From Burkholderia sp. D-99 (lineage in GTDB: Bacteria; Pseudomonadota; Gammaproteobacteria; Burkholderiales; Burkholderiaceae), in the NCBI RefSeq assembly GCF_011605345.1, contig NZ_JAAOXM010000016.1:62001-126000 (forward strand): a stretch of DNA of 64,000 nt. Direction: 5' to 3'. This document shows, in pieces, positions 57,111 through 64,000 of the stretch. Position 1 is the stretch's first letter; every line of letters starts with the position of its first letter. A program made the position numbers and the translations under genes. Under the pieces are notes generated by a model. The model searched no databases. It saw nothing but the letters and a program-made list of their open reading frames with translations, and was not told the DNA's origin.

Positions 57111-57143
57111 TGCGACGGCGCCGCCCGCCGCAACGAACCTCGC

Positions 57144-58034
57144 TCACCCTCGCCCCTTCCACGGCACGATCCGCCGCTCGACCCATCGCATCGCGAGGTC
57201 GAACAGCCACGCGATCGCGCCGATGATCAGGATGCCCATCACGACGATGTCCGTGCGCAGGAAGCTCGATGCGTTGAGCACCATCTGCCCGAGCCCGGCC
57301 GTCGCGGCGACCATCTCGGCCGCGACGAGCGTCGTCCAGCCGAAGCCGATCGCGATCCGCAGCCCGGTGAGGATCTCCGGCAGCGCGGCCGGCAACACCA
57401 CGTGGCGCACGATCTGCTCGAAGCTGCCGCCGAGCGAATACGCGGCGTTGATCTGCTCGACCGTTGCCGCGCGCACACCGGCGCGGGCGGCCATCGCGAT
57501 CGGTGCGAAGCATGCGAGAAAGATCACGACGAGCTTCGCCGTTTCGTCGATGCCGAACCAGATCACGACGAGCGGCAGGTACGCGAGCGGCGGCAGCGGC
57601 CGATAGAACTCCAGCAGCGGATCGAGCACGCCGCGTGCGATGCGGCTCACGCCCATCAGGATGCCGGCCGGCACGCCGATCGCGGTCGCGAGCAGGAACG
57701 CGCCGAACACGCGCGCGGCACTCCACAGCAGGTGCTCGGACAACGGCAGGCCGCCCTGGATGCGGCCGTGCCATGCGTCGACGAATGCCGTCCACACGGC
57801 TTCCGGCGCGGGCAGGAACAGCGGCGGCAGCCACTGGCGATAGGTGGCGACCCACCACAGCACGGCCAGCGTCGCGACGGTCGCCGCGCTCAACCCGGCC
57901 GTCTTCCCCTGCCCCGGCAAGCGGTAGCGGTGCGACGAAGGCGCACGACGCGCCGCCGCGTGAACCCACGTGCGCTCGCCCTGCTCGAAACCAGCAGCCG
58001 TACGATCGGCCGCCCAAGAATCCTGCGTGCTCAT
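57144..58034 (-). CDS. tauC: ABC transporter permease (TauC/SsuC type)
   Basis: 296 residues with six membrane helices and the cytosolic coupling loop EQINAAYSLGGSFEQIVRHV, followed by VVLPAALPEILTGLRIAIGF, typical of aliphatic sulfonate and taurine permeases. I used the ATG at 58034. A second ATG at 58106 overlaps the stop of the ATPase gene (TGATG) and would add 24 residues. Last gene of the receptor-ATPase-permease operon. Confidence 0.86.
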   Translation of the reverse strand: MSTQDSWAADRTAAGFEQGERTWVHAAARRAPSSHRYRLPGQGKTAGLSAATVATLAVLWWVATYRQWLPPLFLPAPEAVWTAFVDAWHGRIQGGLPLSEHLLWSAARVFGAFLLATAIGVPAGILMGVSRIARGVLDPLLEFYRPLPPLAYLPLVVIWFGIDETAKLVVIFLACFAPIAMAARAGVRAATVEQINAAYSLGGSFEQIVRHVVLPAALPEILTGLRIAIGFGWTTLVAAEMVAATAGLGQMVLNASSFLRTDIVVMGILIIGAIAWLFDLAMRWVERRIVPWKGRG

Positions 58035-58105
58035 GCTGTCCTGCCTGTGCAAAGTGCTGATCCGACCGCGCCCGACCGACGCGCCCTGTCGCGCGAGTTC
58101 GTGCA

Positions 58106-58939
<834 letters not shown>

Positions 58940-59956
58940 TCAGCGCGCGGCCTTCTGCACGAACTGCGGATCGACGCCGATCGAGTAGTCGGCGAGTACC
59001 GTCTGGATCGTGCCCTGCGATTTGAGGAAGGTGGCCGTGGCCGCGAGCGACTTCGCGGCGCCCGACTGCGCACCGCCGCCGAGCCACGTCGACGACGCCT
59101 GCTCGGCCGGCGTCGGGAATGCATAAAGTGCAAGGCTGGCCGGCACGTCCTGCGTGTTCGCGCCCGATACCTTCGCGACCGCCGCGACCTGCGGCGAACC
59201 AACCTTCCACGCGGCAGCGTGCGCGCGATAGTCGGCATCGGCCGCCGCGAGTACCTTCACGAAGCGCGTGACGAACTCGGGGTTCTCGCGCGCGAACTTG
59301 CGGCTCACGACGAAGCCGTCGAAGGTCGCCTTGCCACTTTCTTTCGCAACCTGGCCCGACGTCGTCAGCACGGTGCCCGACTGCTTGACCTTCGCGAGCA
59401 CCGGGTCCCAGATGTAGGTCGCATCGATGTCGCCGCGTGCCCAGGCAGCCGCGACTTCGGGCGGACGCAGGTTCACGATCTTCACGTCGTTCGGATTGAC
59501 GCCCGCGGCCTGCAGCGCGACGAGCGTATGGAAATGCGACGTCGACACGAACGGCACGCCGATCTTCTTGCCCTTCAGCGCGGCGACGTTCGTGACGCCC
59601 GAGCCGTTGCGCGCGACGAGCGCCTCGGCGTCGTTGATGTTGTCGAGCACCCAGAACAGCGAGATGTCGAGCCCCTGCGACAGCCCGGCCGCGATCGGGC
59701 TCGAGCCGGCTTCGCCGAGCTGCACGGAGCCCGATGCGAGCGCGCGGATCACGTCGGCGCCGCTGTCGAGCTTGCGGAACGTGACCTTGTAGCCGGTCGC
59801 CTTCTCGACTTCACCGCTCGCCTGCGCGTAGCGCCACGGCACCACCATGTCCTGGTACGCGATCACGACTTCGCGCGATTCGGCGTGTGCCGCACCGAGC
59901 GCGGCAAAGGCGGTCAGCGCGACGACGGCGCGGCGGATGAAGCTGAAACGGGACAT
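58940..59956 (-). CDS. tauA: Taurine-type ABC transporter substrate-binding protein
   Basis: 338 residues. A signal peptide (1-25, AHAES) is followed by EVVIAYQDMVVPWRYAQASG, SSPIAAGLSQGLDISLFWVL and GVPFVSTSHFHTLVALQAAG, which match TauA closely. It binds taurine in the periplasm. No tauD dioxygenase or xsc gene is next to it here, so the downstream use of taurine depends on genes elsewhere. First gene of the importer operon. Confidence 0.87.
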   Translation of the reverse strand: MSRFSFIRRAVVALTAFAALGAAHAESREVVIAYQDMVVPWRYAQASGEVEKATGYKVTFRKLDSGADVIRALASGSVQLGEAGSSPIAAGLSQGLDISLFWVLDNINDAEALVARNGSGVTNVAALKGKKIGVPFVSTSHFHTLVALQAAGVNPNDVKIVNLRPPEVAAAWARGDIDATYIWDPVLAKVKQSGTVLTTSGQVAKESGKATFDGFVVSRKFARENPEFVTRFVKVLAAADADYRAHAAAWKVGSPQVAAVAKVSGANTQDVPASLALYAFPTPAEQASSTWLGGGAQSGAAKSLAATATFLKSQGTIQTVLADYSIGVDPQFVQKAAR

Positions 59957-60146
59957 GCGGCTCTCCTTCGGAATGCGGGCAATGCTGCGGGAGAGCCGAC
60001 TATAGGAGCTTTGCGCACGGCGGGAGCGAACTTATCCTGCGAAGCTATCGATGCTGTTTCAGCTTTGCTTTCCATGCTCGACCGGATTGTGTGTCCGGTC
60101 GGATGGCGATTGCCGTGCGAACGCGCTGGCGGCGTCCGCACCAACG

Positions 60147-60174
60147 AAAAAGCCCGCATCGCTGCGGGCTTTTT
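60147..60174. terminator. Intrinsic terminator downstream of lipA
   Basis: A perfect 12-bp stem (60147-60158 with 60163-60174) has a 4-base loop, with T-runs on both strands. It lies 34 bases past the lipA stop. Confidence 0.92.
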
Positions 60175-60208
60175 TCGGGTTCGTCCGAAGACGACGAAGC
60201 AAGGGCGT

Positions 60209-61201
60209 TCAGACCACCCCGGCCCCATGCGCCTGCAGATCGGCGTGATAGCTCGAGCGCACCATCGCGCCGACGGCCGCGTGCGTAAAGCCCATCTTGT
60301 ACGCCTCTTCCTCGTACATCTTGAACGTATCCGGATGCACGTACGCACGCACCGGCAGGTGGTGCTCGGACGGCTGCAGGTACTGGCCGATCGTCAGCAT
60401 GTCGACGTCGTGCGCGCGCAGGTCGCGCATCACCTGCAGGATTTCCTCTTCCGTCTCGCCGAGGCCGACCATCAGGCCCGACTTCGTCGCGACGTCCGGA
60501 TGCAGCGCCTTGAAGTCCTTCAGGAGCTTCAACGAGTGCGCATAGTCCGAACCCGGGCGCGCTTCCTTGTACAGGCGCGGCACCGTTTCGAGGTTGTGGT
60601 TCATCACGTCCGGCGGCGCGGCGTTCAGGATCGAGATCGCGCGGTCGAGACGGCCGCGGAAGTCCGGCGTGAGAATCTCGATGCGCGTTTCCGGCGACTG
60701 TGCGCGCGTTTCGCGGATGCACTCGACGAAGTGGGCGGCACCGCCGTCGCGCAGGTCGTCGCGGTCGACGCTCGTGATCACCACATACTTGAGCTTCAGC
60801 GCGGCGATCGTGCGCGCGAGGTTCTTCGGTTCATCCGCGTCGAGCGGATCGGGACGGCCGTGGCCGACGTCGCAGAACGGGCAGCGGCGTGTGCACTTGT
60901 CGCCCATGATCATGAACGTCGCGGTGCCCTTGCCGAAACATTCGCCGATGTTCGGGCAGCTCGCTTCCTCGCACACCGTATGCAGGTTGTGCTCGCGCAG
61001 GATCGTCTTGATCTCGTTGAAGCGCGAGCTGCCGGTGGCCGCCTTCACGCGGATCCACTCGGGCTTCTTCAGCTTCTCGATCGGAATGACCTTGATCGGA
61101 ATGCGCGCCGTCTTCGCCTGCGCCTTCTGCTTGGCGGTCGGATCGTAGGCAGGGGTCGCGGCCGGATCGGCCGGTGCGGGGGAAGCGGTAACGTCAGTCA
61201 T
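60209..61201 (-). CDS. lipA: Lipoyl synthase
   Basis: 330 residues. Auxiliary cluster cysteines are in [20 protein letters not shown], the radical-SAM motif is [19 protein letters not shown] (Cys-x3-Cys-x2-Cys), and the conserved C-terminal serine region is [11 protein letters not shown]. It inserts two sulfurs into octanoyl groups on lipoyl domains. It overlaps the 3' end of lipB by 8 bases and is cotranscribed with it. Confidence 0.97.
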   Translation of the reverse strand: MTDVTASPAPADPAATPAYDPTAKQKAQAKTARIPIKVIPIEKLKKPEWIRVKAATGSSRFNEIKTILREHNLHTVCEEASCPNIGECFGKGTATFMIMGDKCTRRCPFCDVGHGRPDPLDADEPKNLARTIAALKLKYVVITSVDRDDLRDGGAAHFVECIRETRAQSPETRIEILTPDFRGRLDRAISILNAAPPDVMNHNLETVPRLYKEARPGSDYAHSLKLLKDFKALHPDVATKSGLMVGLGETEEEILQVMRDLRAHDVDMLTIGQYLQPSEHHLPVRAYVHPDTFKMYEEEAYKMGFTHAAVGAMVRSSYHADLQAHGAGVV

Positions 61202-61952
61202 TCGAATGTTGTTCCAGTGCCTGCGGCTTGTCGGCGGCCGCGGATGCGCCGTCGAGGTTGGCGATCAGACGGCGCACCAGCGTGTGGGCGACGTCGTTCC
61301 AGTCGGCGGCAACCTCGAGGCTCGCCATGTCGACAGTTTCCAGTCCGGCATAGCCGCACGGGTTGATCGCAAGAAACGGGCGCAGATCCATCTTCACGTT
61401 CAGGCTCAGCCCGTGATAGCTGCAGCCGTTGCGGATCTTCAGGCCGAGGGCCGCGATTTTCGCGCCCTCGTGCACGCCGGACGCCACGTAGATCCCGGGC
61501 GCACCCGCCTTGCGGACCGAAGCGAGATTATACGCCGCGAGGGTTTCGATCACGGCCTCCTCGATCTTCGTCACGAGCGTGCGCACCATCAGCTTGCGCC
61601 GGCGCAGGTCCAGCAGCAGGTACGCGACGATCTGGCCAGGGCCGTGGTAAGTGATTTGCCCGCCGCGGTCGACCTTCACGAGCGGCACGCCGCTGTCGGC
61701 CACCAGCAGGTGAGACGGGTCACCGGCCTGGCCGAGCGTGTAGACGGGCGGATGCTCGACCAGCCAGATCTCGTCGCCGGTGTCGGCCGTGCGCGTGTCG
61801 GTGAACGCGCGCATCGCGTCGAAGCTCGCCTCGTAGGTCTCGACGCCCCGCCAGCGCACGGTGACCGGCGGGGCCGGCTGATCCGGGGACCCGGCGGGCG
61901 ATGCGGAAACGGCAACAGGCGTGGACACGATGGAAACCGGCGAAACGGACAT
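61194..61952 (-). CDS. lipB: Octanoyl-[acyl-carrier-protein]:protein N-octanoyltransferase LipB
   Basis: 252 residues. [20 protein letters not shown], the lysine site [20 protein letters not shown] and the active-site Cys in INPCGYAGL define LipB. It transfers octanoate from ACP to lipoyl domains, the step before LipA. The start at 61952 gives an N-terminal extension of about 30 polar residues before [12 protein letters not shown]; this extension is the least certain part. Confidence 0.94.
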   Translation of the reverse strand: MSVSPVSIVSTPVAVSASPAGSPDQPAPPVTVRWRGVETYEASFDAMRAFTDTRTADTGDEIWLVEHPPVYTLGQAGDPSHLLVADSGVPLVKVDRGGQITYHGPGQIVAYLLLDLRRRKLMVRTLVTKIEEAVIETLAAYNLASVRKAGAPGIYVASGVHEGAKIAALGLKIRNGCSYHGLSLNVKMDLRPFLAINPCGYAGLETVDMASLEVAADWNDVAHTLVRRLIANLDGASAAADKPQALEQHSND

Positions 61953-62035
61953 GGGCGGTAGTTTACCGAAAACCCGTGGGTCTCGCCGGCCTTGGAGGGG
62001 GACGGATCGCCGGTATCCGTCGGAGGAAATGATGG

Positions 62036-62362
62036 TCAGACGGTCCGCCATCCGTCGTGGAGCAGCGCGCTCACACGTTCGCGCAGCCGTGCCAGCCCGC
62101 CGAGCGCGACTTCCCGGGGCGGCCGCGACACCGAGAACGCCACGCACGCGCCCTCCCGGCCTTCCGCGCTGAGCCACAGCCGCTCGCCGCGGCGCAGCTT
62201 CAGTGTCTCGCCATCGACCAGGAAGTAATCGTCGACGTCGTTGCTGCGCGTCGCCCACACCGGCCCGCACTGCACCACCAGCCGCGTGCTGCGTTGTACC
62301 TTCATCGGCACGGTTTCGCCCGCCGGGATTTCGAACGTGATGCTTGAGGAAATTTCTTGCAT
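62036..62362 (-). CDS. DUF2917 domain protein
   Basis: 108 residues. [20 protein letters not shown] and [20 protein letters not shown] with a later [20 protein letters not shown] fit DUF2917, a small cupin-like fold of unknown function. GGAG is 6 bases before the ATG at 62362. It is transcribed divergently from a LysR gene with only 102 bases between, and such pairing is common for this family. Confidence 0.82.
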   Translation of the reverse strand: MQEISSSITFEIPAGETVPMKVQRSTRLVVQCGPVWATRSNDVDDYFLVDGETLKLRRGERLWLSAEGREGACVAFSVSRPPREVALGGLARLRERVSALLHDGWRTV

Positions 62363-62432
62363 GATCGACTCCGCCAAAAAGTGCTTCGATGGCTACAATC
62401 GTAGTCACTTCAAGGCGTCCGACAAAACGACC

Positions 62433-62459
62433 AATTTTCACGTCGATGTGAGGAAAATT
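62433..62459. promoter_or_regulatory. Inverted repeat between DUF2917 and LysR genes
   Basis: The arms AATTTTC (62433-62439) and GAAAATT (62453-62459) flank an inner TCAC/GTGA pair, forming an interrupted palindrome of the LysR-operator kind. It overlaps the LysR ribosome-binding region, as expected for autorepression. Confidence 0.6.
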
Positions 62460-62464
62460 AGCAA

Positions 62465-63457
62465 ATGGACCTCCGCCAGCTGCCTGCGCTGAACGCGATT
62501 CGCGCGTTCGAAGCCGCCGCCCGTCACGAGAATTTCTCGCGCGCCGCCGACGAGCTGTACGTCACGCACGGCGCGGTCAGCCACCAGGTACGCGCGCTCG
62601 AGGAAGAGCTCGGCGTGCAGCTGTTCACGCGCAACGGCAAGCGGCTGTGCCTGACCGACGCCGGCATGCGCTATGCGCAGCAGATCCGCACCGCGCTGAT
62701 GGTGATCGCCGACGCGACCCGCGACGTGCGCGCGAGCGACCGCGACCGGCGGCTCGTGGTGTCGATGCTGTCGTCGTTTGCCGCGCGCTTCATCACGCCG
62801 CGCATCGGCTCGTTCATCGAGCGGCATCCGGAAATCGACGTCGAACTGCAGTCGACCAACTCGCTCACCGATTTCGCGCGCGACGACGTCGATCTCGCGA
62901 TCCGCTTCGGGCACGGCAACTATCCGGGGCTGCATGTCGAGCCGCTGTTCGACGAGGTGTTCTTTCCGGCGTGCTCGCCGACACTGAACGGTGGCAAGCT
63001 GCCGCAAACGCCCGCCGATCTCGTGCACTACAACCTGCTGCGCTCGGATGACGAGCTGTGGCGGCCGTGGTTCGACGTGGCCGGACTCAAGACGCTGACC
63101 GAGCCGAAACGGGGGATTCTGTACCAGGATTCGTCGAACCTGCTGCTGGCCGCGATCGACGGCCAGGGCATCGCACTGGTGCGCCGCTCGCTCGCGGTGC
63201 ACGACCTGCTGGACGGGCGCATCGTGCGCCTGTTCGACATCGACGGGCCGAGCCCGTGGCACTATTTTTTCGTGTGTCCGCCGCCGCTCCTGAACACGCC
63301 GCGCGTGCAGGCGTTCAGGACCTGGCTGCTTCAGGAAGTCGCCGAATACAAACGGCTGTGCGACGAGCTGGACGCGCGGCGCGCGGCGGGGAAGACCCCC
63401 GCCGAGTGCGCGCAGGAAGGAGGATGGAAGGCGCTTTCGCTCAGAGTACGACCTTGA
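62465..63457 (+). CDS. GcvA-like LysR family regulator
   Basis: 330 residues. The N-terminus [20 protein letters not shown] followed by [20 protein letters not shown] is the GcvA-type DNA-binding domain. [20 protein letters not shown] and the late [20 protein letters not shown] mark the effector domain. Despite the resemblance, no glycine-cleavage gene is adjacent; its most likely target is the divergent DUF2917 gene. Its 3' end overlaps the convergent DUF493 gene by 17 bases. Confidence 0.88.
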   Translation: MDLRQLPALNAIRAFEAAARHENFSRAADELYVTHGAVSHQVRALEEELGVQLFTRNGKRLCLTDAGMRYAQQIRTALMVIADATRDVRASDRDRRLVVSMLSSFAARFITPRIGSFIERHPEIDVELQSTNSLTDFARDDVDLAIRFGHGNYPGLHVEPLFDEVFFPACSPTLNGGKLPQTPADLVHYNLLRSDDELWRPWFDVAGLKTLTEPKRGILYQDSSNLLLAAIDGQGIALVRRSLAVHDLLDGRIVRLFDIDGPSPWHYFFVCPPPLLNTPRVQAFRTWLLQEVAEYKRLCDELDARRAAGKTPAECAQEGGWKALSLRVRP

Positions 63458-63749
63458 CCATCGGATGGCCGGTCAGTGCGCGGTAGATGTTGTCGAGCTG
63501 TTCCTGGCTCGTCGCCCGCACGGTGATCGTAAGGCCCGTGTAATTGCCGCCGCTCGACGCACGCTCCTCGATCTTCTCGACATCGATCTCGTTGTCGTGA
63601 ACGGCGACGACCTTGAAGATCGTGTCCTTGAACTCGGGGTGCGCCTTGCCCATGATCTTGATCGGGAAATCGCACGGGAACTCCAGCAGCGACTCCTTCC
63701 GGGTATCGATCGCGCCGGTCACCTCGATGGTTTTGGTCGGTTCGCTCAT
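63441..63749 (-). CDS. DUF493 family protein (YbeD-like)
   Basis: 102 residues. LEFPCDFPIKIMGKAHPEFK and RATSQEQLDNIYRALTGHPM match the YbeD fold, a small ACT-like domain. Genes of this family usually sit between a class IV aminotransferase (dat) and lipB, and both flanks of that order appear here, but with two other genes inserted before lipB. The ATG at 63749 overlaps the upstream stop (TGATG), giving coupling. Confidence 0.88.
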   Translation of the reverse strand: MSEPTKTIEVTGAIDTRKESLLEFPCDFPIKIMGKAHPEFKDTIFKVVAVHDNEIDVEKIEERASSGGNYTGLTITVRATSQEQLDNIYRALTGHPMVKVVL

Positions 63750-64000
63750 CACTTTCTCCGGGTTAGGTCAAACTGTTCAAACTCGCGCGCCTTCGCGCGC
63801 TGGTACGCGTCATACAACGCCGCGAACACGGGGCCCGGCTTGCCGCCCTGCACGGGCAGATCGTCGAGCGACGTGACGGGCAGCACTTCCTTCGTGGCCG
63901 ACGTGATCATGATCTCGTCGGCTGCGCGCAATTCCACTTCGCTGATCTCGCGCGCGACGAACGGAATCCTGCATTCGTCGGCCAGCTCCTCGATCAGCGC
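63749..64000 (-). CDS. Class IV aminotransferase, D-amino-acid transaminase type (3' end)
   Basis: Only the last 83 codons are inside the window, open from the right edge to the TGA at 63749-63751. ELADECRIPFVAREISEVEL then RAADEIMITSATKEVLPVTS, and the late GGKPGPVFAALYDAYQRAKA, match the C-terminal region of PLP fold-type IV D-alanine aminotransferases. It is translationally coupled to the DUF493 gene. Confidence 0.82.
   Translation of the reverse strand, partial: ALIEELADECRIPFVAREISEVELRAADEIMITSATKEVLPVTSLDDLPVQGGKPGPVFAALYDAYQRAKAREFEQFDLTRRK

Overview
The window looks like a stretch of the main chromosome of a Burkholderia species, most likely of the Burkholderia cepacia complex. The basis is high GC with strong third-position GC bias, which leaves long spurious open frames on both strands, plus the protein sequences and gene order: an aa3 oxidase cluster with ctaG, Surf1, ctaA and ctaB; a regulatory PTS beside glutathione genes; glnK-amtB; dctA-dctB-dctD; and a lipBA locus. 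Almost everything is core metabolism. I see no prophage, insertion sequence, CRISPR array, rRNA or tRNA.

Layout. 1-1.2 kb: SOS mutagenesis operon imuA-imuB with a perfect LexA box (imuB runs off the left edge). 1.5-4.3 kb: a three-gene ABC importer. 4.6-8.3 kb: a small four-cysteine secreted protein, an orphan MetQ, a chemoreceptor and a YciI-like protein. 8.4-18.2 kb: the aa3-type cytochrome c oxidase region on the minus strand (coxB, ctaD, ctaG, coxC, then Surf1, ctaA, ctaB, Sco), in which subunit II also carries a cytochrome c and an OmpA-like domain. 18.3-28 kb: housekeeping genes (DUF2244, BioC, ComF, TrmL, macro domain, GpsA, SecB, GrxC, rhodanese, GpmA, CtpA, MoeB).

28-35.5 kb: minus-strand gshA-gshB, a mannose-type EIIA, HPr and EI (a PTS with no sugar permease here), then glnK-amtB with a recognisable sigma-54 promoter. 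35.8-39.9 kb: ubiK, an 18-copy 17-bp minisatellite, comM, a lipoprotein and a TlpA-like thioredoxin. 40-47.1 kb: dctA-dctB-dctD and DUF485-actP, i.e. C4-dicarboxylate and acetate uptake; dctA has a sigma-54 promoter fitting control by the adjacent DctD. 47.1-47.4 kb: six tandem 49-bp hairpin units directly upstream of DUF485-actP. 47.5-54.5 kb: an acyl-CoA locus (CaiB, two acyl-CoA dehydrogenases, a FadB-like fusion) with a divergent LysR gene. 54.5-64 kb: gamma-glutamyltransferase, a LysE exporter, a taurine-type ABC importer, lipB-lipA, a DUF2917/LysR divergent pair, a DUF493 protein and the 3' end of a class IV aminotransferase.

The parts most worth a second look are the two tandem repeat arrays (36.2-36.5 kb and 47.1-47.4 kb), the OmpA-tailed oxidase subunit, the internally duplicated cysteine protein, and the readable sigma-54/palindrome promoters of glnK and dctA. 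I did not find a convincing wholly new multi-gene system.
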